Assembly: GCA_002307215.1 (NCBI GenBank)
Contig: DBTU01000058.1
Location: 62,001 to 126,000 of the forward strand
Length of the DNA: 64,000 bases
Direction: 5' to 3'
From: Lachnoclostridium sp. UBA1308
Lineage (GTDB): Bacteria; Bacillota; Clostridia; Lachnospirales; Lachnospiraceae
The notes under the pieces are model-generated. The model did no database searches. It was not told where the DNA came from and was given only the letters and a program-made list of their open reading frames with translations. Below are positions 1 to 8,501 of this stretch, one piece after another. The translations under genes and the position numbers were made by a program. Numbering within the stretch: position 1 is the first letter of the stretch; each line of letters opens with the position of its first letter.

Positions 1-2092
1 CAACATATTGATTCGGAAGAAGCTTTGATACCTTCACTCCTGCACTATTGTATCCATATACACCAACAGTAATAGATGAATCTGTAACGCTCTTAACATC
101 AATAGCTGTACTGCTAAGCTCTACCTTATAGGAAACTACCTTCATAGCATCCACAGAAGTAGCATCTGTAACATTAACTGTTACCCATACATATTTGGTA
201 GTAGTTAAAGAAGTAATACCTACTTTGTATGAATACTGACCAACTTGTGCCTTTGTACTAGAACCTATAATTCCAGTATAACCTTTGAAATTAAGTACCA
301 CTTTACCAGCGGTTGTAATATCAAATGAAGGAGTAGGTAAACTACATCCTGAGGTTATTGTAGGACCTGCTATCTTGTCGAAAGTTACACCACTAGCGGT
401 AGCATCATTACCCATAGAGTCTTTAATAGCAACATTTACATTGGCTCCAGATTCATCTACATCGCTGTTACCAATTGAAACACTGGTTGCATCCTGTACT
501 GCAGAAGCAAATGATCTTGCAGCTACGATTGTTACATCAAATGCACCAACCTGAGTTGTTCCGCTGTATACAAGAACTGTTACGGTACCGGTTGATACAG
601 GATACATTACGTAACCGCCAATAACCAGCTTAGAAAAATCAGTTGATTTAAATGTGAAAGCTGAGCTGTTATATATGTTTGTTGAATATTTTATATCTGT
701 AGTATCTTTGTTGAGAGTATACTTAACAGCAATTTTGTTGTTATCAGTTGCAGCTACAGTAACTCCTGTTGCAGAATATGACAAGCTTGCTTTATCGGTT
801 GCATCTGTAAGCAAAGGAGCCGCAAACTTCATTGACCCTGCTGTAATTACATCCTTGTTCTTAGCAGTTGCAATAGCATCATCACTGAATGTTAATGTCT
901 TAAATACCAAAGCTGTTGCATCATATACTGTTGCTTCCCACTTAACAGAAATCTTAGCTGTATTACCATCTGCATAAAGGAAAGCAGTACTTCCTGCTGA
1001 ATAACCCTTATTGAAATCTCCACCATAAGTGTAGGTCAAATATGTGCCAAAAGCAGAGTCTGAACCGGTGTAAATGATAACGCCATCACTGTTGTATGCT
1101 TTAACGCTTGATGACATATCTTGATAACCTACTGAGGTATCAACATCAAAGTCATCGAAAACAACGCTCGTGACGTTAATTAACTCAACCTTAGCTGCCG
1201 TAAATGTACCTGTAAGCTTACCGTATACATAATTGTATGCACTGCCTTGTGTGAAAGCACCGTATGCATCAAATGTTACGATCTTGCCAGTTGCATCAAG
1301 GGATGTACTCTTAATCTTTTCTGTACCGGTTAATACTGGCTTGCCAGCGATAACCTGATATAAAGAAGATCCGGTTGTAACATCAGTCTTGCTCATGTCT
1401 GCATCAAAGGTTACCTTAAAGGTATCTAAGTCAACTTGTTTAACAGAAACAATGCTAGGAACAACTGTGATTACTTGAGTATCTGTTGCTTTAACTAAAT
1501 TTGTGCTTACGCTTGTTGTTGCATTTGCTGTAACTGTGTAAGTTCCAGGAAGTGTTGCTGTAAACACACCTGCTGTTACAGTAGCGCCTGTTTTATCAAC
1601 AGTCCACTTTACATCACTTGTTGAACCGGTAGTAGCTCCACCAAATGTTGTGTAGGTATAAGCAAGTGTAGTAGCCTTGTCAATAGCAACTGTACCGGGA
1701 TCTGTAATTGTAATAGTCTTCATATTATCCTTTACAGTTACCTTTGCGGTTACAGTAGCAACTTTCTTGCCTGTGCTCTTCTTTGTTACTTTACATGTGA
1801 TTGTAGCTGTACCGATACCAACTGCCTTTGTAAGACCATTAGTACTGGTTACTTTAGCTACCTTTGTGTTAGACGATGTCCATGAATATTTGCATCCGCT
1901 AACCAATGTAGCTTTCTTGAAGTTGAAGTCAAAACTCGATTTCGCAGCTGGCTCGCCAAGAAGCAATGTCTTGGATGTAGTGCTAAGCGCAGGTGTTGTA
2001 GCAGCAAATGCGCCGGTGGCAGGAGCGAGTGTAGTAACAATCATCGCTAAAGCCAGAACGAAAGATAACTTCTTAAAGAAACTCTTTTTCAT
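1..2092 (-). CDS. Secreted surface protein with N-terminal Ig-like (Big_2-type) domain, 3' end beyond window
   Basis: The frame is open from an ATG at 2092 to the window edge, giving about 697 residues with no stop. A good ribosome binding site (TAAGGAGGAA) sits at 2101-2110. Residues 1 to about 28 are a classic signal peptide: basic MKKSFFKK start, hydrophobic core, and a cleavage-like GAFAA. The next 75 residues read as a bacterial Ig-like Big_2 domain, with the hallmarks YSWTSSNTKVAKV and GTATITCKV. The rest is very rich in Thr, Ser, Val and Ala and almost free of Cys, as in S-layer-like proteins and repetitive adhesins. No SLH or other wall-anchoring domain is visible in the part present; it could lie in the missing C-terminus. 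Several short frames opposite this gene are antisense shadows. A structural role at the cell surface is inferred from composition. Confidence 0.85.
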   Translation of the reverse strand, partial: MKKSFFKKLSFVLALAMIVTTLAPATGAFAATTPALSTTSKTLLLGEPAAKSSFDFNFKKATLVSGCKYSWTSSNTKVAKVTSTNGLTKAVGIGTATITCKVTKKSTGKKVATVTAKVTVKDNMKTITITDPGTVAIDKATTLAYTYTTFGGATTGSTSDVKWTVDKTGATVTAGVFTATLPGTYTVTANATTSVSTNLVKATDTQVITVVPSIVSVKQVDLDTFKVTFDADMSKTDVTTGSSLYQVIAGKPVLTGTEKIKSTSLDATGKIVTFDAYGAFTQGSAYNYVYGKLTGTFTAAKVELINVTSVVFDDFDVDTSVGYQDMSSSVKAYNSDGVIIYTGSDSAFGTYLTYTYGGDFNKGYSAGSTAFLYADGNTAKISVKWEATVYDATALVFKTLTFSDDAIATAKNKDVITAGSMKFAAPLLTDATDKASLSYSATGVTVAATDNNKIAVKYTLNKDTTDIKYSTNIYNSSAFTFKSTDFSKLVIGGYVMYPVSTGTVTVLVYSGTTQVGAFDVTIVAARSFASAVQDATSVSIGNSDVDESGANVNVAIKDSMGNDATASGVTFDKIAGPTITSGCSLPTPSFDITTAGKVVLNFKGYTGIIGSSTKAQVGQYSYKVGITSLTTTKYVWVTVNVTDATSVDAMKVVSYKVELSSTAIDVKSVTDSSITVGVYGYNSAGVKVSKLLPNQYV

Positions 2093-2222
2093 ATTCTTAC
2101 TTCCTCCTTAAAATATATGGTTTGGTGTTATATTGTACGCCCCTTTGTACCTCCACAAGGTGTGTAACCCCTGTAAAAATCAAAAATGGTACGTTTGAAT
2201 ATAATCTGCCAATAACAAGATG

Positions 2223-2251
2223 ATTATAACAATAAAGGAAAAAAAGGTCAA
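2223..2251 (-). promoter_or_regulatory. Sigma-A promoter of the surface protein gene
   Basis: On the minus strand TTGACC (2246-2251) and TATAAT (2223-2228) are separated by exactly 17 bases. This leaves an untranslated leader of roughly 120 nt before the start codon at 2092. Confidence 0.75.
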
Positions 2252-2530
2252 GTCCTATTATCGTTTATTTGGATAATTTACCAATCGCCAATTTAACTCA
2301 ATTGTAGTAATTATCTATCATCGGTGACTATATCTTAGTCAAAATGCTTATCCGGGATACCCCCCTATTTGTCATTCACCGTACTATCAGAACCGGTATA
2401 ACAGATGTAGAATAGGATGTGACATCATCTATTACTATTGTTCTTCGCTACGGCGCCTAACTGATTGCCTTGACTATGTTTATATAATGCACTTTGGTTG
2501 TGTCAATTTTATGTCATGCATTTGTCACAA
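2252..2530. other. Intergenic stretch between thrC and the surface protein promoter
   Basis: About 280 bases hold no gene that I can support. A weak inverted repeat (TTGTG...CACAA, about 2487-2531) just past the thrC stop could help end transcription, but it has no T-tract. I compared the stretch by eye with common riboswitch consensus motifs and recognised none. Confidence 0.5.
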
Positions 2531-4021
2531 TTAGATTATTTTCAAAATATCTTCGACCACTGATTGCATCTCATGAATCGCACACACCCTATTGTGTAGA
2601 ACCGGAGCGGTGCGAAGCTCTTCCACCGCCTTAGGTATCTTTGTATCCGATACCTTCTGCAGCAGCTTCGCCTGTTCGTAATCGTCGGTCGGAATGCTTT
2701 CGATCTTAAGTGCTCCAAGGACGCTGTCCGCAAATTTGTAAGGGCTTGCGGTCGATACGATAACCGCCGGTGTAGAATCCTGTGTATTCTTACTATAACC
2801 GGAATAAACACTGGCGGCAACTGCAGTATGGGTATCGATGACATAGCCATTCTGCTGATACTCCTTATAAATGGCTTCTCTTGTCTCTGCCTCGGAGGCC
2901 CACCCCCCTACAAAGTCACTTAGCTTTGCCTTCATGCTTTCCGTAATCTCATAAGTTCCGTTGCTTGCCAAGGCTTTCATAAACTGATTGGTTTTCTCGG
3001 AATCCTGATCTGCTATATGATATATCAGACGCTCCAGGTTACTTGAGACCAGAATATCCATGGAAGGCGATTCGGTTAGAATAAAATCTCTGTTCCGATC
3101 ATAACGTCCTGTCTGGAAGAAATCAAAAAGTACCTTGTTTTCATTTGAGGCACAAATCAGCTTTCCAATCGGTATCCCCAGTTCCTTTGCATAATATGCC
3201 GCAAGTATATTCCCGAAGTTACCGGTCGGTACGACAACGTTAATCTTTTCACCCTCGGATATCAACTTCTTCTTATATAAGCAAACATAGGAGTAGACAT
3301 AATATACAATTTGCGGGATCAGTCTTCCGATATTTATCGAATTGGCTGAAGAGAAAAGATATCCGGAATTCTTAAGACGGGCAGCGAGCTCTCGGTTATT
3401 AAACATCTCCTTAACACCGGTCTGTGCATCATCAAAATTACCCCGGATAGCAATCACGCTGGTATTATCACCCTTCTGTGTCACCATCTGCTTTTCCTGT
3501 ACAACACTTACGCCGTCCTTCGGATAGAAAACAATGATCTTTGTGCCCTTAACATCAGCAAAGCCTGAAAGAGCTGCCTTCCCTGTGTCACCCGAGGTGG
3601 CGGTAAGTATTACGATTTCCTCCTGCACATTATTCTTCTGTGCAGCCTTGGTGAGCAGGTGCGGCAGAATCGATAATGCCATATCTTTAAAGGCAATGGT
3701 TGCTCCATGAAATAGTTCCAGATAATAAGCCTGTCCGGCCTCCTTAAGCGGAGCTATCTCCGGCGTATCGAATTTGTCATCATAAGCTTTATTGATACAG
3801 TCCATTAATTCGTCCTGTGTATAATCGGTCAGAAAAAGCTTCATTACCTCATATGCAAGTCCGCGGTAATCGAGACCGGCAAGTTCCTTCATGGTTTTTG
3901 TGAAAACCGGAATGCTTTCCGGTACAAATAAACCTCCATCCGAAGATAAGCCCTGTAATATAGCTTGTGAAGCTGTTACTCTTTGATTCGAGTCTCTGGT
4001 GCTTCTGTACATTAGGTTCAT
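2531..4021 (-). CDS. thrC: Threonine synthase
   Basis: A PLP-dependent enzyme that converts O-phosphohomoserine to threonine, the last step of threonine synthesis in the cytoplasm. The 496-residue length fits the long (yeast/E. coli-like) class. The N-terminus MYRSTRDSNQRVTASQAI and the motif HGATIAFKDMAL are typical; Lys112 in FKD is the expected PLP-binding lysine. A Ser/Thr-rich TATSGDTGKAAL motif (PLP phosphate contact) and a glycine-rich PTGNFGNILAAYYAKELG follow. The start at 4021 has AAAAGGGG upstream; an internal Met4 is a less likely alternative. The gene has its own promoter (4090-4118) and appears monocistronic. Confidence 0.96.
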   Translation of the reverse strand: MNLMYRSTRDSNQRVTASQAILQGLSSDGGLFVPESIPVFTKTMKELAGLDYRGLAYEVMKLFLTDYTQDELMDCINKAYDDKFDTPEIAPLKEAGQAYYLELFHGATIAFKDMALSILPHLLTKAAQKNNVQEEIVILTATSGDTGKAALSGFADVKGTKIIVFYPKDGVSVVQEKQMVTQKGDNTSVIAIRGNFDDAQTGVKEMFNNRELAARLKNSGYLFSSANSINIGRLIPQIVYYVYSYVCLYKKKLISEGEKINVVVPTGNFGNILAAYYAKELGIPIGKLICASNENKVLFDFFQTGRYDRNRDFILTESPSMDILVSSNLERLIYHIADQDSEKTNQFMKALASNGTYEITESMKAKLSDFVGGWASEAETREAIYKEYQQNGYVIDTHTAVAASVYSGYSKNTQDSTPAVIVSTASPYKFADSVLGALKIESIPTDDYEQAKLLQKVSDTKIPKAVEELRTAPVLHNRVCAIHEMQSVVEDILKII

Positions 4022-4089
4022 ATCGTTTCAATCCCCTTTTCTAATATTTCATATTGCCTAATGCTATGTACTACAGGCAAGTTTCATGT

Positions 4090-4118
4090 ATTATAACATG
4101 CTTAATCTTCGGATTCAA
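4090..4118 (-). promoter_or_regulatory. Promoter of thrC
   Basis: TTGAAT (4113-4118) and TATAAT (4090-4095) on the minus strand with a 17-base spacer. It lies in the short gap after the upstream cell-wall hydrolase gene. Confidence 0.7.
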
Positions 4119-4123
4119 TACTT

Positions 4124-4963
4124 CTATTTGTTTTTGTAGAATTCATGCCCGCCATGCGCAAAAAGCCGATCCAGCTGATCGTCAAACCAACTCATATGCT
4201 TTGAATCTGTCCTGTCCCGTGCCACAAAATACAAGGCACCCATGGAATAATCTTTCCCCTCCAAAGCTTTCTCCACCGCCTCCTCTGTCTCGTCAGAGAT
4301 GTTGACTGACCAGTACCTGCCGCTTCCAACCGGAGAAAATTGATAATCACCGTCGGATTTTTGAAAGATAACCTCTTTAATGGTATCCGGAAAATGCTTG
4401 TCTGCGACCCTGTTCATAATTACATTCACAATCAGAATTTTACCGGTCATATCTTCTCCGCCGGCTTCTGCTTGAACGATTCGCTCCAGCATCTCTACCT
4501 CTTTATTCGTAACATTGCCATATCCGGATACAGAAGCCGTCTTTATGGATAATTTTTCGGCTACCACTTCCTTGTCGTCCTTTTTCTCTGACATGGTTTC
4601 AATGGTACTTCCCATCTTCTCCATGACATTATCGAAGGCTGCTCCGTCCATTGCATTACCCAAGAACCAAACAGTATCGCCACCGGTTGATGATTTGCCC
4701 GACCTATTACCGCCGGGAACCATTGCCGCTGAATCGGCGATGCCATAAGGATTCACAAGTTCTACACTTGTTTTAAATAAGCTTTGCGTTTCTTCATCCG
4801 TAGTTGTATTCATCCCCGCTGCCGCCGAATTAATGTTATAAAACACATCCGAGCCTAGAACCAGCATCAACGCAGATAATACATATGCTATGAAAATCAT
4901 AATAAAGCCATGATGACTTTCATGCAATTTTCTCTTTTGAAGAAACGAATATATTATAGACAT
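4124..4963 (-). CDS. SleB/CwlJ-type cell wall hydrolase, membrane-anchored
   Basis: A predicted peptidoglycan hydrolase of the Hydrolase_2 (SleB/CwlJ) family. The conserved domain fills the C-terminal half: ERIVQAEAGGED carries the glutamate expected to be catalytic, followed by NVIMNRV, FPDTIKEVIFQ and the closing HMSWFDDQLDRLFAHGGHEFY. The N-terminus has one hydrophobic segment at about residues 20-40, which would anchor or export the protein. Between lies a low-complexity linker of about 100 residues. I chose the ATG at 4963 because AGAGGAAAG precedes it closely; the open frame extends 15 codons further (to 5008) without a better start. Family members act in spore cortex lysis or wall turnover; which applies here cannot be told from sequence. 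Confidence 0.85.
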   Translation of the reverse strand: MSIIYSFLQKRKLHESHHGFIMIFIAYVLSALMLVLGSDVFYNINSAAAGMNTTTDEETQSLFKTSVELVNPYGIADSAAMVPGGNRSGKSSTGGDTVWFLGNAMDGAAFDNVMEKMGSTIETMSEKKDDKEVVAEKLSIKTASVSGYGNVTNKEVEMLERIVQAEAGGEDMTGKILIVNVIMNRVADKHFPDTIKEVIFQKSDGDYQFSPVGSGRYWSVNISDETEEAVEKALEGKDYSMGALYFVARDRTDSKHMSWFDDQLDRLFAHGGHEFYKNK

Positions 4964-5039
4964 ATTCTTTCCTCTTTTCTGATAATTTGGTAAAATAAGT
5001 GTTTCCATTTATTGCCACTGTTAGAAACAGCTAACATGG

Positions 5040-5068
5040 ATTATATTTAACAGATATTTTTGTGTCAA
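5040..5068 (-). promoter_or_regulatory. Promoter of the cell wall hydrolase gene
   Basis: Consensus TTGACA (5063-5068), a 17-base spacer, and TATAAT (5040-5045) on the minus strand, 77 bases upstream of the chosen start at 4963. Confidence 0.75.
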
Positions 5069-5351
5069 TATCAAAACACGATTTTCGTTAATTGGCACGA
5101 CACTCGTATTACTTAATTTTACATAAGAGGTAATATGTAACAATCTACTTTAAGTATTATGGTGATGTTCTGTGTATAATCAACAAGATATTTTTAACAA
5201 ATTATTAATAGTATATTAAATATTTTACAAGGTTATGCATAAAATTTTTCATATTCTACCACTCTAGTACGATTTTTCCACAAAACAGGGTCATTCTACA
5301 TAGATGGTGGTTCATATATTCTTAACAATTGTTCTGATTCTCTACCTCTTC

Positions 5352-5380
5352 TTGCGATTTATTTCCATATCTGCTATATT
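5352..5380 (+). promoter_or_regulatory. Probable promoter of the AP2-domain gene
   Basis: TTGCGA (5352-5357), 17-base spacer, TATATT (5375-5380). It lies about 60 bases ahead of the start at 5443. The rest of the interval between the divergent genes (5069-5351) is very AT-rich and shows nothing else I can name. Confidence 0.5.
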
Positions 5381-5442
5381 TAAATTAATTGAAGGCATCG
5401 ATATTATCAGCAGTATTTGAAGAAGCATCGGAGGTTACGAAC

Positions 5443-6252
5443 ATGTTATCCGGAGTCTATAAAGCCGAGAAGATAAATGGCGAGGTTTATTACAGAGCAT
5501 CTATTACTTATAAAGGAAAGCATGTCAGTCTTGGCGGTTTTTATAGTGAAAGTGATGCAGGTCAAGCTTACTTGCTGTCCGGCGAACTTCTTTCCAACCC
5601 ACAACTATGGACAATCGATGATTATCCGGGCTCCTGCGTCCTACCCTTTGAAAAGTGGGTTGTTCTTATCAATTTCCGCGATAACCTCATATATTTCAAA
5701 AACCCTATTTACCTGAAGAAACGATATTTCCTATATTATATTGACAGGGTAACCGCTTTGAAGTTTGATGTGGATGACCTCTTTTATTATGCCCATCACA
5801 AGATTATGAAGCGTGGTGGTCATCTCTTTGTATCAGACTACGGAATGCAGGTCAGCATTCTCTCCCGTTACGGTATTAAGAATTTTGCGGTCCCCGGAAA
5901 AGACTATATCTTTATTAATGGAGATAACAGTGATTTCAGCTATCATAATATCGAGATTATTAATCATTATCACGGTGTTTCAAGGATATTCATAAAAGGT
6001 CAGCCTCAGTATGTAGCCAAAATACATATCAATGGCGATTACAGAATTGGTTGTTATCCCTCAGAAACAGAAGCGGCAATCGCATATAATAAGGCTTCTC
6101 ATGTTTTGTCAGGTAAAGGCATACAAAAAAAATTCCCTCAAAACTTTATTGAGGGAATAAATGATATTACTTATGCGGCCGCCTATCAAAAGCTAAGGAT
6201 TTCAAAAAAGTTTCTGTCCTATGCAGACTCTATCGTGAAAAACGATGATTGA
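5443..6252 (+). CDS. Protein with two AP2-like domains flanking a degenerate HNH-like region
   Basis: The ATG at 5443 follows GGAGG at a spacing of 7 bases, giving 269 residues; a TTG at 5389 is a weaker upstream option. Residues about 3-45 (GVYKAEKINGEVYYRASI ... KHVSLGGFYSESDAGQAY) and about 183-235 (YVAKIHINGDYRIG ... YPSETEAAIAYNKAS) match the AP2 DNA-binding pattern of aromatic residue, GK/GD turn, LGxF/GCY and EEAAxAY. The middle ends in INGDNSDFSYHNIEII, which resembles the HNH_3 pattern DGDxxDNRxxNL, but the expected His and Arg residues are altered, so cleavage activity is doubtful. Bacterial HNH-AP2 proteins are often homing endonuclease relatives; this one may now be a DNA-binding regulator. 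That role is inference. Confidence 0.6.
   Translation: MLSGVYKAEKINGEVYYRASITYKGKHVSLGGFYSESDAGQAYLLSGELLSNPQLWTIDDYPGSCVLPFEKWVVLINFRDNLIYFKNPIYLKKRYFLYYIDRVTALKFDVDDLFYYAHHKIMKRGGHLFVSDYGMQVSILSRYGIKNFAVPGKDYIFINGDNSDFSYHNIEIINHYHGVSRIFIKGQPQYVAKIHINGDYRIGCYPSETEAAIAYNKASHVLSGKGIQKKFPQNFIEGINDITYAAAYQKLRISKKFLSYADSIVKNDD
6125..6157 (-). terminator. Minus-strand intrinsic terminator inside the AP2 gene
   Basis: TTCCCTCAA and TTGAGGGAA form a 9-bp stem with a 7-base loop (6133-6157). Read on the minus strand it is followed by eight T residues (6125-6132). This is a canonical intrinsic terminator for the convergent two-component operon, which stops at 6450, and it lies within the coding sequence of the plus-strand gene. 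Confidence 0.75.
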
Positions 6253-6382
6253 TTCTATTTGAATAATCCTTCTGCTGATATGTTAACAATATTTTAAATT
6301 TATAAAAATGCTTTCTTTCTATGAAATCTGTGGTATAATATAATTATATTTTTTCTTCTTCCGTTACATAGTTTACAAATGA

Positions 6383-6451
6383 AAGCCATTAGATTCCATG
6401 AAGGCATAGAATACATTCGAATGTATTGCATGACCGGAAATCTGATGGCTT
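6383..6451. repeat. Long imperfect hairpin overlapping the histidine kinase stop codon
   Basis: The arms AAGCCATTAGATT and AATCTGATGGCTT enclose a perfect 18-bp palindrome, AATACATTCGAATGTATT. The outer right arm runs into the kinase stop codon at 6450-6452. It may protect the 3' end of the mRNA; no T-tract follows, so it is not a simple terminator. Confidence 0.6.
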
Positions 6452-7538
6452 AATTTGTATCTGTAGGTTCATTCTTAAGTTCCACTGTAATAACAGTTGC
6501 CCCCTCGTCACTTCTGGCATAGATTGCTCCTCTATGCATTTCAATGATGCTCTTCGCGATAGCAAGTCCAAGTCCGCTCCCTCCGGTTTCACTTGATCTT
6601 GAGGACTCTACACGGTAAAAGCGCAGGAATATCCTTTCCAGATCTTCTTGTGGGATGATAACGCCGTAATTGGTTACTGATATATTTACCCCCACATCAT
6701 TTCTATCGAGCTTAATTAGGATACTCTTGCCCTCCCTGCCATACTTGATAGCATTGCTGATTAAATTGGCAAAAGCTCTGGCAAGCAGGTTCCCATCAGC
6801 CTTAATGGTTGCCACCGGATTATTTGTAATAAACTCATATTCTAAATGATTTTCTGCGAAGGACGGATAAAACTCATCCACCAACTGGTTGACCAGCTTC
6901 ACCATATCAACTTCTGATAAATCTGCTTTGACCTCTCCAAAGTTAAATTTGGTATACGTAAACAGATCCTCTATCAGCTTCTCCAGACGCTTTGACTTAT
7001 TGTAAGCTATGCCGGTGTATTTATTTTGAGTCTCAGGATCAAGCTCCTTCGTGGATACCAGCTCAAGATATCCGATAATGGAGGTCAGCGGTGTCCGAAG
7101 ATCATGGGCTACGCTTGTTATCAGTTCATTTTTGGCATTCTCAATAGTCCGCTCATTCTCCATAATTCCCTTGATATCATCCGCCATCTGGTTCAGCTTA
7201 TCCGCAAGAAATGCAAATTCATCTTCATTTTTAATATCGATGCGGTTATTCAGATTTCCTCTGGAAATCTGATTGATGCCATCTGATATCTCTCGGATAT
7301 AGTCTATGAACTTCTTAGTAAGCATCAAAAAATAGATAATAAATAATAGGATACAGAAAAAAACCGCGATTACCAAGATGAGAACCGCAGGAAACCCGCA
7401 AATCCATCGAAATAATCCTCTAAACAAAATATATGTGCCGGTGTAAGCAATCGTGATTGTAAGGAACGTATAAAAAAGACTCAGCAGACTATATAGCACG
7501 ATTTCAAACCGAAAGCTTTTAAAAATACTATTCTTCAA
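6450..7538 (-). CDS. Sensor histidine kinase, VanS-like
   Basis: The membrane sensor of a two-component system. Two transmembrane segments (about residues 12-33 and 50-73) bracket a very short extracytoplasmic loop. A HAMP domain follows (about 74-127), then a HisKA domain with SVAHDLRTPLTSIIGYLEL (phospho-accepting His145). The ATPase domain has N-box FANLISNAIKYGREG and G-box GGSGLGLAIAKSIIEMHRGA. The tiny sensor loop suggests that membrane or cell-envelope stress, not a soluble ligand, is sensed. The start is a TTG overlapping the regulator stop by 11 bases, so translation is likely coupled. Its ligand cannot be told. Confidence 0.9.
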   Translation of the reverse strand: MKNSIFKSFRFEIVLYSLLSLFYTFLTITIAYTGTYILFRGLFRWICGFPAVLILVIAVFFCILLFIIYFLMLTKKFIDYIREISDGINQISRGNLNNRIDIKNEDEFAFLADKLNQMADDIKGIMENERTIENAKNELITSVAHDLRTPLTSIIGYLELVSTKELDPETQNKYTGIAYNKSKRLEKLIEDLFTYTKFNFGEVKADLSEVDMVKLVNQLVDEFYPSFAENHLEYEFITNNPVATIKADGNLLARAFANLISNAIKYGREGKSILIKLDRNDVGVNISVTNYGVIIPQEDLERIFLRFYRVESSRSSETGGSGLGLAIAKSIIEMHRGAIYARSDEGATVITVELKNEPTDTN

Positions 7539-8229
7539 TCTTATACCCTACTCCCCACACCGTTTTGATGATCTGGGCATCCCTTGAATCCATCTCTATC
7601 TTCTCCCTGATTCGTCGTATGTGTACCATTACTGTATTATTAGCTTCAAACATCTTCTCATTCCATACTCTTTCAAAGATATCATCGGTTGAAAACACCC
7701 GACCGACATTGCTTGACAGAAGGTGCAGAATGTCAAATTCAATCGGTGTCAGCTTCACATCCTTGCCATATGCCACTACCTTATGGCTTTCTTTATTGAT
7801 AATCAGATGATCAAGCACGATCTCCTTATCCAGCTTATCGTCATGAGAACTCGGATTGAATTTCGTGTACCTTCTTAATTGAGATTTAACTCTGGCTGTA
7901 AGCTCCAAAGGATTAAAGGGCTTGATTACATAATCATCTGCTCCTGTCCCCAGACCGATAATCTTGTCCAGGTCACTGGATCTGGCACTCAGCATGATAA
8001 TCGGAACCGTGCTGTTCTCCCTGATTCTGCCGCACATGGTCAGACCGTCCATTCCCGGCATCATAATATCTAGTATGACAAGCATAATATCTGCTGTTTC
8101 CAGTATCTGAAGTCCTTCCTTAGCCGTATTTGCTTTTCGGACACTATATCCCTCACTGACCAGATGGATTTCTACCAGATCAGCAATCTCTTTATCATCA
8201 TCTACAACCAGTATTCGGGCTTGCTCCAT
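7528..8229 (-). CDS. OmpR/PhoB-family response regulator, VanR-like
   Basis: The partner of the adjacent kinase. From the chosen start (MEQARILVVDDD) the receiver domain covers residues 1 to about 115, with Asp54 in VILDIMMPGMDG as the phosphorylation site and the conserved Lys in VIKPFNPLEL. The C-terminal winged-helix domain (about 140-232) shows LTPIEFDILHLL, FERVWNEK and HIRRIREKI. The start at 8229 is preferred because GGGAGG lies 8 bases upstream; an ATG two codons earlier is too close, and a longer frame reaches 8319. Upstream lies a tandem repeat of a structured element (8318-8501) that would be in or near its leader. Confidence 0.92.
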   Translation of the reverse strand: MEQARILVVDDDKEIADLVEIHLVSEGYSVRKANTAKEGLQILETADIMLVILDIMMPGMDGLTMCGRIRENSTVPIIMLSARSSDLDKIIGLGTGADDYVIKPFNPLELTARVKSQLRRYTKFNPSSHDDKLDKEIVLDHLIINKESHKVVAYGKDVKLTPIEFDILHLLSSNVGRVFSTDDIFERVWNEKMFEANNTVMVHIRRIREKIEMDSRDAQIIKTVWGVGYKIEE

Positions 8230-8317
8230 ACCCATATCCTCCCTATCTATATACATTTCATTATAGTCTGACAACATACAGTAAAATGCAGTGCGAATTA
8301 TATCTGAAATAATTTCC

Positions 8318-8410
8318 ATAACCTACTCTTAGATTTAGTTTGTGCCGAGGATTACGCAGGCACAAACTTACAAATGTGAATTATGTCTTTTATAATTCAC
8401 AATAATCAGT
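8318..8410. repeat. Dual-hairpin repeat element, copy 1
   Basis: First unit of a 93-bp tandem duplication. It contains a perfect 10-bp stem, AGTTTGTGCC with GGCACAAACT, around a 12-base loop GAGGATTACGCA, followed by a second stem, TGTGAATTAT with ATAATTCACA. The same architecture recurs at 37025-37110. Confidence 0.85.
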
Positions 8411-8501
8411 ATAACCTACTCTTAGATTTAGTTTGTACCGAGGATTACGCAGGCACAAACTTACAAATGTGAATTATGTCTTTTATAATTCACAATAATC
8501 A
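8411..8501. repeat. Dual-hairpin repeat element, copy 2
   Basis: Second tandem unit, differing from the first by a single base (GTGCC becomes GTACC), which leaves one A-C mismatch in the first stem. It sits 182 bases upstream of the response regulator start. The near identity indicates a recent duplication. Confidence 0.85.

Noticed and set aside
285..2111. Several plus-strand open frames of 89-144 codons
   Set aside because: They lie opposite the large surface protein gene, have no ribosome binding sites, and their hydrophobic Val/Thr/Ala composition is the mirror of its repetitive sequence.
2260..2420. Riboswitch (c-di-GMP type) ahead of the surface protein
   Set aside because: The promoter at 2223-2251 lies downstream of this stretch, so it would not be in the leader, and no consensus core was found.
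8318..8501. CRISPR-like direct repeat
   Set aside because: Only two units exist, directly adjoining with no spacers, and each is an internally palindromic element with a third copy far away.
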